Of a DNA stretch of 39,605 nt, positions 7,587 through 18,908 are shown in pieces. A program made the translations under genes and the position numbers. The notes under the pieces were generated by a model. That model saw only the letters and a program-made list of their open reading frames with translations, ran no database searches and was not told the origin of the DNA. Source of the DNA: CAYLSO01 sp964386525 (GTDB lineage Bacteria; Eisenbacteria; RBG-16-71-46; DASYSL01); assembly GCA_964386525.1 (NCBI GenBank), contig CAYLSO010000011.1, forward strand, positions 1 to 39,605. The letters run 5' to 3'. How positions within the stretch are numbered: position 1 is the stretch's first letter; each line of letters begins with the position of its first letter.

Positions 7587-8720
7587 ATGAATCCGACCTC
7601 GTCCAGCACCGCTTTCGGCAAGGAGAAGTCCAAGGCCCTCGAGATCGCCGTCCAGCAGATCGAGAAGCAGTTCGGCAAGGGGGCCATCATGAAGCTGGGC
7701 CAGGAAAGGGCCACCGTCCCCGTGGATGTGATCTCCACCGGCTCCTTGGGCCTCGATCAGGCGCTCGGCGTCGGCGGCGTGCCGCGCGGGCGCGTCATCG
7801 AGATCTACGGTCCCGAGTCCTCGGGCAAGACCACCCTGGCGCTCACCATCATCGCCAACGCGCAGAAGAACGGCGGCAACGCCGTCTTCATCGACGCCGA
7901 GCACGCCCTCGACGCCGCCTACGCCGCCAAGCTCGGGGTCAACATCGACGAGCTGCACGTGGCGCAGCCGGACACCGGCGAGGAGGCGCTCGAGATCGCC
8001 GACCACCTGGTGCGCTCCGGCGCCATCGACGTGGTGGTCATCGACTCGGTGGCCGCCCTGGTGCCGCGCGCCGAGATCGAGGGCGAGATGGGCGAGTCGC
8101 ACATGGGCCTGCAGGCGCGGCTCATGTCGCAGGCGCTGCGCAAGCTCGCCGGCACCATCTCCAAATCGCGCACCTCCGTGGTCTTCATCAATCAGATCCG
8201 CATGCAGATCGGCGTCACCTTCGGCAACCCCGAGACCACCGCCGGCGGCCGCGCGCTGAAGTTCTACGCCTCGGTGCGCATGGACATCCGCCGCATCGGC
8301 TCGCTCAAGGACGGCGACCGGGTCGTGGGCAACCGCACCAAGGTGAAGGTGGTCAAGAACAAGGTGGCCGCGCCGTTCCGCGACGCCGAGTTCGACATCG
8401 TCTACAACGAGGGCATCTCGCGCGAGGGCGAGCTGCTCGACGTCGGCGTGGACCGCGACCTGGTGCAGAAGCTGGGCACCTGGATGTCGTTCGGCGACGA
8501 GCGGCTGGGCCAGGGGCGCGAGAACGCGCGGCTCTACCTCAAGGAGCACCCCGACGTGCGCGCCAAGCTGGAGGGCAAGGTCCGCGAGGCGCTGGGCCTG
8601 GCGCCGGCGCGTCCGGCGGTGGCGGTGCCGGCGGTGGTGGTGACGGTCCGCGAGCCGGCCGTGGCCGGGGCGGGCGCGGGTGCCGGGCGCAACGCCCCGG
8701 CGGTGCGGCCGAAGCGGTAG
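7587..8720 (+). CDS. recA: Recombinase RecA
   Basis: A 377-residue protein with GAGGAG about eight bases before ATG 7587. The Walker A motif GPESSGKTT is at residues 75-83, followed by VFIDAEHALDAAYAAKLG and the Walker B strand VVVIDSVAALVP. Loop regions GEMGESHMGLQARLMSQALRKL and the motif INQIRMQIGVTFGNPETT-like sequence are standard. RecA forms filaments on single-stranded DNA, drives strand exchange and promotes LexA cleavage. The C-terminal tail is unusual: instead of an acidic end it is an Ala/Val/Pro/Gly-rich low-complexity stretch ending RPKR. No clear LexA box was found in the 55 bp upstream. Confidence 0.98.
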   Translation: MNPTSSSTAFGKEKSKALEIAVQQIEKQFGKGAIMKLGQERATVPVDVISTGSLGLDQALGVGGVPRGRVIEIYGPESSGKTTLALTIIANAQKNGGNAVFIDAEHALDAAYAAKLGVNIDELHVAQPDTGEEALEIADHLVRSGAIDVVVIDSVAALVPRAEIEGEMGESHMGLQARLMSQALRKLAGTISKSRTSVVFINQIRMQIGVTFGNPETTAGGRALKFYASVRMDIRRIGSLKDGDRVVGNRTKVKVVKNKVAAPFRDAEFDIVYNEGISREGELLDVGVDRDLVQKLGTWMSFGDERLGQGRENARLYLKEHPDVRAKLEGKVREALGLAPARPAVAVPAVVVTVREPAVAGAGAGAGRNAPAVRPKR

Positions 8721-8802
8721 GGCTGTCCGCGGGGCTCGCAGGCAGGGCCGGTTCGAGTTCGCCCCCGAAGAGGGAGCCGTAATTGACCAGAGAAGGGGAT
8801 GG

Positions 8803-8831
8803 GGATGCCCTCCTTCGCGTGGGGGCCATCC
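8803..8831 (+). terminator. Stem-loop between recA and recX (attenuator-like)
   Basis: GGATGCCCTCC (8803-8813) pairs with GGGGGCCATCC (8821-8831) with one C-C mismatch and one wobble pair, across the loop TTCGCGT. There is no U-tract. It lies 83 bp after recA and 58 bp before recX, where a partial terminator lowers recX expression in E. coli; the same role here is inference. Confidence 0.4.
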
Positions 8832-8889
8832 AGAAACGGTAGGTAAGCCCTCGGCCGCGCGCGTCACTGCTCGAGAAAGCCGGCTGGCC

Positions 8890-9438
8890 ATGTCCGATTC
8901 AGTCACCGCCGCCCACGAAGCCGCGCTCAAAGCCCTCGAGCGGCGCCGGCGCACCCGCCGCGAGCTGGAGCGCCGGCTGGCCGAGCGCGGCTTCGAGCCG
9001 GCGGCCGCGCGCCAGGCGCTCGACCGGCTGGAGCGGGTCGGGCTGGTAGACGACCTCGAGTACGCGCGCGCCTTCCTGCGCGAGCGGCTGGGGCGGCGGG
9101 CGGTGGGGGCGCGAGTGGTGCGCAACCAGCTCCTGACGCGCGGCGTGCCGGCCCCCCTCATCGATCAGGCCCTCGAGGAGACGGCGGCCGGCGCCGAGGC
9201 GGAGTTGCCCCGCTCCGAGGTGGAACGGGCCCGCCGCGCCCTGGCGCAGATCAGCCGCCGGTACGCCGCCCTGGAGCCGCGCGTGCGTCGCCAGCGCCTG
9301 GCCGCCGCGCTGGCGCGGCGCGGCTTCGATTACGACACGGTGGCCGAAGTGCTGGCCGAGCCGCGCGGCGAGGACGGCGCCCGCCGCGGTGACGTCGGCG
9401 GGGGTGGCGGCGGCGGGGGTGGCGTCGGCGGCGGCTGA
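8890..9438 (+). CDS. recX: Regulatory protein RecX
   Basis: A 182-residue protein. ATG 8890 is chosen because family similarity begins directly after it (ALKALERRRRTRRELERRL), while the upstream extension to 8680 would overlap the end of recA. The three-helix repeats of RecX are visible: ERRLAERGFEPAAARQALDRL, then GLVDDLEYARAFLRERL, then a third around ALARRGFDYDTVAEVLAE. RecX binds RecA filaments and blocks their extension. Odd feature: the last 14 residues are nearly all glycine (GGGGGGGGGVGGG), produced by simple GGC/GGG-rich DNA, which looks like repeat expansion at the 3' end. No close ribosome-binding site is obvious. Confidence 0.87.
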   Translation: MSDSVTAAHEAALKALERRRRTRRELERRLAERGFEPAAARQALDRLERVGLVDDLEYARAFLRERLGRRAVGARVVRNQLLTRGVPAPLIDQALEETAAGAEAELPRSEVERARRALAQISRRYAALEPRVRRQRLAAALARRGFDYDTVAEVLAEPRGEDGARRGDVGGGGGGGGGVGGG

Positions 9439-9449
9439 GCCGGCCGCCG

Positions 9450-9458
9450 TGGTATATT
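9450..9458 (+). promoter_or_regulatory. Extended -10 element directly before alaS
   Basis: TGGTATATT (9450-9458) fits an extended -10 element (TGnTATATT). It ends six bases before ATG 9465, so the transcript would begin at or near the start codon and be leaderless. No convincing -35 box was found. Confidence 0.45.
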
Positions 9459-9464
9459 CCGACG

Positions 9465-12142
<2,678 letters not shown>

Positions 12143-12146
<4 letters not shown>

Positions 12147-13231
12147 AAGCCCTGGTTTTGGCGGGAGGCAAAGGCACGCGGCTGCGGCCGATCACGCACA
12201 CGAGCGCCAAGCAGCTCGTCCCGGTGGCCAACAAGCCCATCCTCTACTACGGGCTCGAGGCGATCCGCGACGCCGGCATCCGCGACGTCGGCATGATCGT
12301 CGCCGGCCCGACGGACCGCGAGGGCACGAGCGCGGCCGAGATCCTCGCCGCGGTCGGCGACGGCTCCCGCTTCGGCCTGCGCGTCGAGTATCTGCCGCAG
12401 GAGGCGCCGCTCGGCCTCGCCCACGCGGTCAAGACGGCGCAGCCCTTCCTCGGCGACTCGCCGTTCGTGATGTTCCTCGGCGACAACCTCATCAAGGACG
12501 GGATCCGCCGCTTCGTCGAGGAGTTCGAGGCGGAGCGCCCCGACGCCCAGATCCTGCTCGCCGCGGTGCGCAACCCGCAGGATTTCGGCGTCGCCGAGCT
12601 GGCCGGCGACCGCGTGGTGCGCCTCGAGGAGAAGCCCAAGCAGCCGCGCTCCGATCTGGCGCTGGTCGGCGTCTACATGTTCACGCCCTGCATCTTCGAC
12701 TCGGTGGACGCCATCCGGCCGTCGGCGCGCGGCGAGCTGGAGATCACCGACGCCATCCAGAACCTCATCGACCGCGGCAAGCGCGTGCGCTCGCACGTCA
12801 TCACCGGCTGGTGGAAGGACACCGGCAAGATCGAGGACCTGCTGGAGGCCAACCGCATCGTGCTCTCCGGCCTCTCGGGCTCGGTGCGGGGCAGCGTGGA
12901 CCACGAGACGCTGGTCGAGGGCACGGTCAGCGTCGGCGAGGGCACGGTGGTGGAGCGCAGCCGGCTGCGCGGGCCGCTGGTGATCGGCGCCAACTGCCGC
13001 CTGGCCGACTGCTACATCGGCCCGTTCACGGCCATCGCCGACGGCTGCACGGTGGAGCGCGCCGAGATCGAACATTCCATCGTGCTGGAGCGCTCCCGCC
13101 TGACCGACGTCCCGGTGCGCCTCGAGTCGAGCCTCATCGGCCGCGACGTGACGGTCACCGCCAGCCCGGCGCGGCCGCGCGCCCACCGGCTCATGGTGGG
13201 CGACTCGAGCCGGGTCGAGCTGGGGGGCTAG
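12143..13231 (+). CDS. Glucose-1-phosphate thymidylyltransferase, long form with beta-helix
   Basis: A 362-residue protein beginning at GTG 12143, which overlaps the alaS stop (GTGA). Residues of about 1-240 form the sugar nucleotidyltransferase domain, starting KALVLAGGKGTRLRPITH with LVPVANKPILYY and the metal-binding VMFLGDNLI. The last 110 residues form a left-handed beta-helix of hexapeptide repeats (for example GPLVIGANCRLADCYIGPFT). This two-domain form is the rmlA-long subfamily. The reaction joins dTTP and glucose-1-phosphate into dTDP-glucose, the first step to dTDP-rhamnose and related sugars. rmlD follows after five bases; rmlB and rmlC are not in the window. Confidence 0.9.
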
Positions 13232-13236
13232 CGCGG

Positions 13237-14097
13237 GTGCGCATCGCCGTCGCCGGCGGGGGGGGCATGCTGGGACGCGACCTGGTGCCGCGGCTCGCGG
13301 CGCTGCCCGGCGGCCACGCGGTGCGCGTCCTCGACCGCCCCGAGGTGGACCTGGCGGAGGCCGCCGCGCTCGAGAGCGCGCTGGCCGGCTTCGCGCCCGA
13401 TCTCATCTACGACCTGGCGGCGATGACCGACGTCGACGGCTGCGAGCTCGACCCGGTGCAGGCCGAGCGCGACAACGTCACGGCGGCGGCCAATCTGGCG
13501 GACCTGGCCGCCCGCCACGGCGCGCTGCTCGTCTTCGTCAGCACGGACTACGTCTTCGACGGCACGGCCAGGGTGCCCATCCCGCCCGGCGCCCCGGTCA
13601 GCCCGCTCAGCGTCTACGGGCGCACCAAGCTGGCGGGCGAGCGCGCGGTACAGGCGCGCTGCGCCCGCTGGCTCATCGTGCGCACCGCCTGGCTGGTGGG
13701 CGTGCACGGCCGCAACTTCGTGGAGGCGGTGCGCGAGCGGGCCGCCCGCGGGCTCCCCCTGGAGGTCGTGGACGACCAGCGCGGCACGCCGACCTTCACC
13801 TTCGATCTGGCGCCGGCGCTGGTCACCCTCGGCCTCGGCGGCCACACCGGCGTGCTGCACGTCACCAACCAGGGGGAGTGCTCGCGCTACGAGCAGGCCG
13901 CCGAGATCCTGCGGCTGGAAGGCCGGCGCGTGCCCCTGGCCGCGGTGAAATCGGATCGCTACCCGCGCCCGGCCCGGCGGCCCGCCTACTCCGTGCTGGA
14001 CAACACGGCGGCAAACGCGATACTCGGCACGCCGCTGCCGCCCTGGCACGAGTCGCTGGCCCGCTACCTGAAGCTGCGGCCGGCCCCCGTTTCGTAG
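13237..14097 (+). CDS. rmlD: dTDP-4-dehydrorhamnose reductase
   Basis: A 286-residue short-chain dehydrogenase-type protein. GTG 13237 directly precedes the Rossmann strand RIAVAGGGGMLGRDL, so it is the only sensible start. The active-site order is present: VFVSTDYVFDG followed by VYGRTKLAGE (the YxxxK pair), then LIVRTAWLVG and DDQRGTPTFTFDLA, all typical of RmlD/RfbD. It reduces dTDP-4-keto-rhamnose with NAD(P)H to dTDP-L-rhamnose for polysaccharide synthesis in the cytoplasm. It lies five bases after the thymidylyltransferase gene and is surely in the same operon. Confidence 0.92.
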   Translation: MRIAVAGGGGMLGRDLVPRLAALPGGHAVRVLDRPEVDLAEAAALESALAGFAPDLIYDLAAMTDVDGCELDPVQAERDNVTAAANLADLAARHGALLVFVSTDYVFDGTARVPIPPGAPVSPLSVYGRTKLAGERAVQARCARWLIVRTAWLVGVHGRNFVEAVRERAARGLPLEVVDDQRGTPTFTFDLAPALVTLGLGGHTGVLHVTNQGECSRYEQAAEILRLEGRRVPLAAVKSDRYPRPARRPAYSVLDNTAANAILGTPLPPWHESLARYLKLRPAPVS

Positions 14098-14143
14098 GCG
14101 GGAGAGCGGGTCGCGGAAGGCGTCGAACCGACCAGGAGAAGCC

Positions 14144-14842
14144 GTGGAGCAGAGCCCGCAGCGCCGCAGCGTCGCCCCCGCGAGCCTCGTCGCCGACCCC
14201 GCCCGGGCCGCCGTCGTCGCGGCGACAGCTGCCCGGATGGAGAGCGGGGCGGCGCGCTTCCTCGACGCGGCCGTAGCGGTGCAGCGCGCCATCGCCGGGA
14301 CCGAGGCAGCCCGTGTGGCCCAGGCAGCCGCGCTGCTGGCCGATACGCTTTGCCACGGCGGCGCGCTCTACACCTGCGGCAACGGCGGCAGCGCCGCCGA
14401 CGCCCAGCACGTGGCGGCCGAGCTGGCGGGCAAGTTCTTCCTCGTGCGCCCCGGTCTCGCCGCCCTCGCCCTCACCACCAACAGCTCGGCGCTCACCGCC
14501 ATCGCCAACGACTTCTCCTTCGCGGAGGTCTTCGTGCGGCAGCTGGAGGGACTGGCGCGTCCCGGCGACGTGCTCATGGTCTTCACCACCAGCGGCCGCT
14601 CCCCCAACGTGCGGCTGGCCGTGGAGTGGGCGCGCGGCCACGGCGTCACCACGGTGGCCCTGGTCGGCGAGTCGGGCCGTGAGTGGGCGGCGACCTGCGA
14701 CCACGCGCTCGTCGTGCCGTCGGACGTCACGCCGCATATCCAGCAGGCGCACATCACCCTGGCGCACGCCATCTGCGCGCTGGCCGAGGCGGAGTTGTTC
14801 CCCGGGGGGGCCGCCGGGACGCCGGGGCGGGGCACGCCGTGA
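14144..14842 (+). CDS. gmhA: Phosphoheptose isomerase-like SIS protein
   Basis: A 232-residue protein. GTG 14144 has AGGAGA (14134-14139) before it. The SIS domain includes LYTCGNGGSAADAQHVAAEL, AGKFFLVRPGLAALALTTNS and VFTTSGRSPNVRLAVE, ending with SDVTPHIQQAHITLAHAIC, the GmhA family pattern. Compared with typical GmhA (about 190 residues) there is an extra N-terminal segment of about 30 residues rich in Ala, Arg and Ser. GmhA converts sedoheptulose-7-phosphate to heptose-7-phosphate for LPS core or S-layer glycans. The neighbouring rml genes support a surface-glycan role. A DnaA-associated DiaA-like function is a less likely alternative. Confidence 0.85.
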   Translation: MEQSPQRRSVAPASLVADPARAAVVAATAARMESGAARFLDAAVAVQRAIAGTEAARVAQAAALLADTLCHGGALYTCGNGGSAADAQHVAAELAGKFFLVRPGLAALALTTNSSALTAIANDFSFAEVFVRQLEGLARPGDVLMVFTTSGRSPNVRLAVEWARGHGVTTVALVGESGREWAATCDHALVVPSDVTPHIQQAHITLAHAICALAEAELFPGGAAGTPGRGTP

Positions 14843-15732
14843 AGCAGATGGGGAGCTTCCTCAAGGCGATCCGGCCGGCGCAGTGGACCAAGAACGGCCT
14901 GCTCTTCGCCGGGGCGCTGTTCTCGCACAACCTGCTGCTCTCGGAGGTCGCCTGGCGCAGCGCCGCCGGGTTTCTCTGCTTCTGCCTGCTCTCGGGGGCG
15001 GCGTATGTCATCAACGACCTCAAGGACCTCGAGGCGGACCGGCTCCACCCGGCGAAGCGGCTGCGGCCGCTGGCCTCTGGGAGCCTGTCCGTCGGCTACG
15101 CTTTCGGCGGCCTGGTCGTGCTGCTCGCCGCCGCCGGCGGCATCGCCGCCGCCCTGGGACCCGGCTTCGCGCTGGTCGCGGCCGCTTTCCTGGCGGTGAA
15201 CCTGCTGTACACGATCGTCCTCAAGGGGGTCGTGCTGCTGGACGTGATCTTCATCGCCCTGGGCTTCGTGTTGCGGGCCATCGCCGGCGTCGAGCTGATC
15301 CGCCCGGTCGATGCGGGCGTGGCGCTCTCCCCCTGGCTCCTGGTCTGCACCTTCTTCCTCGCCCTCTTCCTGGGCTTCGGCAAGCGACGCCAGGAGATCG
15401 TCGTGCACTCCGACCGCGCGCTCGCGCAGCGCGCCGTGTTGAGCCAGTACACGGTCGAGCTGCTCGACGCCCTCACCACGCTGTGTGCGGGGACCACGCT
15501 GGTGGCCTACGCCATCTACACGATCTGGCCGGCGACGGTGGCGAAGTTCCACTCGCAGGGGCTCCTCTACACCGTCCCGTTCGTGGCTTACGGGCTCTTC
15601 CGCTACCTGTGGCTGGTGCGCGTGCGGGACCGGGGTGAGGATCCCTCGCAGGTCCTGGTGCGCGACGTGCCCCTGCTGGTGAACGTGGCGCTGTGGGCGG
15701 CCACCGTCAGCCTCGTCCTCTACACGCGCTGA
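14839..15732 (+). CDS. UbiA-family prenyltransferase, decaprenyl-phosphate phosphoribosyltransferase-like
   Basis: A 297-residue polytopic membrane protein. GTG 14839 overlaps the gmhA stop (GTGA); ATG 14848 is an alternative. The opening KAIRPAQWTKNGLLFAGALF and the prenyl-diphosphate/metal motif INDLKDLEADRLHPAKRLRP are the pattern of the DPPR-synthase branch of UbiA. About eight hydrophobic segments follow, with the second conserved loop region FGKRRQEIVVHSDRAL. In actinobacteria the enzyme transfers phosphoribose from PRPP to polyprenyl phosphate on the way to arabinan precursors. In this diderm context, beside rml and gmhA, it probably supplies a lipid-linked pentose for a surface glycan; the acceptor product is inferred. 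Confidence 0.82.
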   Translation: MKQMGSFLKAIRPAQWTKNGLLFAGALFSHNLLLSEVAWRSAAGFLCFCLLSGAAYVINDLKDLEADRLHPAKRLRPLASGSLSVGYAFGGLVVLLAAAGGIAAALGPGFALVAAAFLAVNLLYTIVLKGVVLLDVIFIALGFVLRAIAGVELIRPVDAGVALSPWLLVCTFFLALFLGFGKRRQEIVVHSDRALAQRAVLSQYTVELLDALTTLCAGTTLVAYAIYTIWPATVAKFHSQGLLYTVPFVAYGLFRYLWLVRVRDRGEDPSQVLVRDVPLLVNVALWAATVSLVLYTR

Positions 15733-15752
15733 CCGCTGCCCGGGGCGCGGCG

Positions 15753-16721
15753 GTGATCGCGGCTCGGCGGTTCCTCGCCGAGCCGGCCCCGCCCGGTTTC
15801 CCGCTCGGCCTGCACGCCTACTGCAAGGTCAACCTCGGCCTGGCCGTCGGGCCGCGGCGGCCGGACGGCTTCCACGACATCGCCACCGTCTTGCAGACCA
15901 TCGACTTCGCCGACACGCTGTACGCGCGTCCCCGCGCGCGGGGCCTACGGCTACGCGTCGTGCGGCGGGGTCCGGCGCGCCGCCTCGGCCTGCCGGTCGG
16001 GGCCGGCGCGTCGAACCTGGTCCGGCGCGCCGCGCGGCAACTGCGCGAGGCTGCCGGTGAGCGGCGCGGGGCGGAGGTCGTCCTGGTCAAGCGCGTGCCG
16101 GCGGGCAGCGGGCTGGGCGGGGGGTCGAGCGACGCGGCGGCGGCGCTGCGGCTGCTGTCCAAGCTCTGGGGGCTGCGCTCCGACCCACGGGGGATGCGCC
16201 GGCTGGCGGGCGCCCTGGGCAGCGACTGCGCCTTCTTCGTGGCGGGGGGGCGGGCCCGGGCCACGGGTCGGGGGGAGAGGCTGCGCCGCCTGCCGGTGTC
16301 GGACCTGCGGCGTGTCGTGCTGGCCTTGCCGGCCACCGGCGTCCCGACGGCGCTGGCCTACCGCCTGCTGGACGACTCCCGCCGGCCCCGGCCCCTCGCA
16401 AAAGATTTGACACTCTCTGAACGCGCCCGTAAGATTTCCCCACGCTCGACTCATCGTACCGTGAGTCTGGGTGCCAGGTCTTTGCTGCGCAACGATTTCG
16501 AGGAGGTGATCGCTAGCCACTACCCCGGCATTCGTGCAGCAACGTCGCTGCTGCGCGAGTTGGGCGTGGGGATTCCCCGGCTGTCGGGAAGCGGCTCTGC
16601 CGTCTTCGCCGTGCTGCCGCCGGGGAGAAGATCTCCGGGCGCTGCCCCCCGGCCGCGCCGCCGCTCGCTCGCAGTCGTCCAAGCTAGATTCACTCGGGTC
16701 GGATCGCTCTGGTGCCGGTAG
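15753..16721 (+). CDS. ispE: 4-diphosphocytidyl-2-C-methyl-D-erythritol kinase
   Basis: A 322-residue GHMP kinase. GTG 15753 is the likely start: the family motif HAYCKVNLGLAVGPRRPDGFHDI follows about 30 residues later. The ATP-binding GHMP signature is VPAGSGLGGGSSDAAAALRLL, with GSDCAFFVAGGRARATGRGE and the closing LSGSGSAVFAVLPPG. IspE phosphorylates CDP-methylerythritol in the non-mevalonate isoprenoid pathway. The C-terminus after the GSGSA motif is short and Arg/Pro-rich; it ends without the usual helix-strand, though ARFTRVGSLW resembles the family end. A patch around 16397-16500 is visibly less GC-rich than its surroundings. spoVG follows, as in several other phyla. Confidence 0.88.
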   Translation: MIAARRFLAEPAPPGFPLGLHAYCKVNLGLAVGPRRPDGFHDIATVLQTIDFADTLYARPRARGLRLRVVRRGPARRLGLPVGAGASNLVRRAARQLREAAGERRGAEVVLVKRVPAGSGLGGGSSDAAAALRLLSKLWGLRSDPRGMRRLAGALGSDCAFFVAGGRARATGRGERLRRLPVSDLRRVVLALPATGVPTALAYRLLDDSRRPRPLAKDLTLSERARKISPRSTHRTVSLGARSLLRNDFEEVIASHYPGIRAATSLLRELGVGIPRLSGSGSAVFAVLPPGRRSPGAAPRPRRRSLAVVQARFTRVGSLWCR

Positions 16722-16771
16722 CGCCCAGTCCGCAGGGAAGCGGGCGTGTCGTGCACCTTCCCCCAAGCGAA

Positions 16772-16807
16772 GTGCCCGTGTGGCACGGGGGCCGGCTAGG
16801 CCGGCCC
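16772..16807 (+). terminator. Two tandem hairpins between ispE and spoVG
   Basis: GTGCC/GGCAC (16772-16776 with 16782-16786) is followed at once by GGGCCGGC/GCCGGCCC (16789-16796 with 16800-16807, loop TAG). No U-tract is present. They sit just before the spoVG ribosome-binding region and may end the ispE transcript or shape the spoVG leader. Confidence 0.35.
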
Positions 16808-16825
16808 ACAGGGTGGTGACCACAG

Positions 16826-17122
16826 ATGCGCATCAAGATCACGGAAGTCCGGGTGTCATTGCGCGAGGACGCCAAGCTGAAGGCCTTCGCGAGCATCACG
16901 CTCGATGACCAGTTCGTCATCCGGGGACTCAAGGTGATCGAGGGCAACAGCAATCGGATGTTCGTGGCCATGCCGAGCCGCAAGCGACCGGACGGAAAGC
17001 ACCAGGACATCGCCCATCCCATCACGCAGGACATGCGCGAGTACGTGGAGGACGTGGTCATCAGCGAGTACCGCAAGGAGGTCGAGCGCGCCAAGGCGCC
17101 GCAACTTGTGGGGGCTCACTAG
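16826..17122 (+). CDS. spoVG: SpoVG-family regulator
   Basis: A 98-residue protein at ATG 16826 with a weak GGTGGTGA site upstream. The sequence is the SpoVG fold throughout: MRIKITEVRVSLREDAKLKA, FASITLDDQFVIRGLKVIEG, then MFVAMPSRKRPDGKHQDIAHPI and a C-terminal helix with EYVEDVVISEYRKE. SpoVG proteins are small nucleic-acid-binding regulators; in Firmicutes and Borrelia they bind DNA and RNA, while in other phyla the targets are unknown. Its place between ispE and prs matches the classic Bacillus order. A strong terminator follows the gene. Confidence 0.95.
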   Translation: MRIKITEVRVSLREDAKLKAFASITLDDQFVIRGLKVIEGNSNRMFVAMPSRKRPDGKHQDIAHPITQDMREYVEDVVISEYRKEVERAKAPQLVGAH

Positions 17123-17136
17123 GAGGCCATACCGCT

Positions 17137-17189
17137 CCGGCAGCGGTGCGCGGCTCCACCCGTCGGGGGCCGGGGCACCGCAAAGCCGG
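17137..17189 (+). other. Long imperfect hairpin downstream of spoVG
   Basis: CCGGC (17137-17141) and GCGGTGC (17143-17149) pair with GCACCGC (17175-17181) and GCCGG (17185-17189), separated by A on one side and AAA on the other. The intervening 25 bases can fold further. It begins 15 bp after the spoVG stop and precedes the terminator. It could be a 3' UTR structure of spoVG mRNA; nothing identifies a known RNA family. Confidence 0.35.
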
Positions 17190-17233
17190 CAGCGCCGGAG
17201 GTCCGGCCGCCGGTCGGCGGCAGGGAGGGGTGT

Positions 17234-17270
17234 CGGACAGGACGCAGGTCCTGTCCGTTTTGTTTGTCTT
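17234..17270 (+). terminator. Rho-independent terminator after spoVG
   Basis: A perfect 10-bp stem CGGACAGGAC/GTCCTGTCCG (17234-17243 with 17248-17257) with a GCAG loop is followed by TTTTGTTTGTCTTG. This is the best intrinsic terminator in the window and separates spoVG from the tRNA-Gln/prs unit. Confidence 0.9.
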
Positions 17271-17302
17271 GTTGCGCTCCGGCGGACACCCGAAGCGGCG
17301 CA

Positions 17303-17330
17303 TTGACACCCGCACGAGGCGCCCGATAGT
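17303..17330 (+). promoter_or_regulatory. Sigma70-type promoter of tRNA-Gln (and probably prs)
   Basis: TTGACA (17303-17308), a 16-bp spacer, GATAGT (17325-17330). The predicted start is about 12 bp before the mature tRNA 5' end at 17350. No terminator is seen between the tRNA and prs, so both may share this promoter. Confidence 0.75.
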
Positions 17331-17349
17331 TTGGCCGTAGTCGTCGCGT

Positions 17350-17423
17350 TGGGGAGTGGCGCAAAGGCAGCGCTCCGGTCTTTGGAACCGGCTATCCAGG
17401 TTCGAGTCCTGGCTCCCCAGCCA
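17350..17423 (+). tRNA. tRNA-Gln (anticodon UUG)
   Basis: All arms fold: acceptor TGGGGAG/CTCCCCA, D arm GCGC/GCGC, anticodon stem CCGGT/ACCGG with loop CTTTGGA (anticodon TTG), four-base variable loop, and T arm CCAGG-TTCGAGT-CCTGG. Discriminator G is followed by an encoded CCA, giving 74 nt. tRNA-Gln before prs is a recurring arrangement. Confidence 0.96.
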
Positions 17424-17489
17424 AGCCCGCGCCCCGCGGCGCCGCCGCCCGGCGCTCCGTCCGGACCTCTTTCCCGCTGAGGTGCCCCG

Positions 17490-18563
<1,074 letters not shown>

Positions 18564-18604
18564 GGCCGCGTCCGGAAGGGTCCCCGTCCGGGCCCCGGCC
18601 GGGG

Positions 18605-18633
18605 TTGCCATCCGGCGGCAGACCGGCTATGTT
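18605..18633 (+). promoter_or_regulatory. Sigma70-type promoter of the L25 leader
   Basis: TTGCCA (18605-18610), a 17-bp spacer, then TATGTT (18628-18633). It would start transcription near 18640, immediately before the first hairpin of the structured leader and about 270 bases before the L25 start. Confidence 0.5.
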
Positions 18634-18639
18634 TTCCAC

Positions 18640-18908
18640 CTCGCCGGATAAGCTCTCCGGCGGCGCGGGCCCTTGCGGCCCGGAGAACCGCTGAGGGCGG
18701 TCACCGGGCAGGGTTCGCGAGTCCGAAGGTAGGTCGGGGATCGCCCGCCGCAAGGCGGGGCGCGTCCCTGCTCCCGGGCTTGCGCCGGGGAGCCACGTTC
18801 CGTACCCCGGAGCGCGTCCGATCCGCTTTTCGACCGTGCCCAACCCGGCGCTTGCCGGCGCGGAGCGCGGGATCGAGTTCCAACCAGGATCCGAGGAGGT
18901 TTGCTTCG
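18640..18908 (+). ncRNA. Candidate structured leader RNA upstream of L25
   Basis: This gap of about 270 bases has no gene but dense hairpins. CGCCGGA/TCCGGCG (18642-18648 with 18656-18662) has a 7-base loop. GCAGGG can pair with CCCTGC around an inner stem CCCGCC-GCAA-GGCGGG (near 18743-18758). CTCCCGG/CCGGGGAG (18771-18777 with 18785-18792) competes with GCGCCGGGG/CCCCGGaGCGC (18782-18790 with 18805-18815). CCGGC-GCTT-GCCGG is at 18845-18858. AGGAGG (18894-18899) follows. I found no match to known riboswitch cores. GC richness makes chance pairing easy, so an autoregulatory L25 leader is only a candidate. Confidence 0.4.

Noticed and set aside
16397..16721. Frameshift in the 3' part of ispE
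   Set aside because: The GSGSA motif and the preceding helix stay in frame and the end resembles family C-termini; the basic tail alone is not enough evidence.
18640..18908. Known riboswitch or housekeeping RNA (SRP RNA, RNase P RNA, ydaO, GEMM, cobalamin)
   Set aside because: None of their conserved cores was found by eye; only general hairpins are supported.
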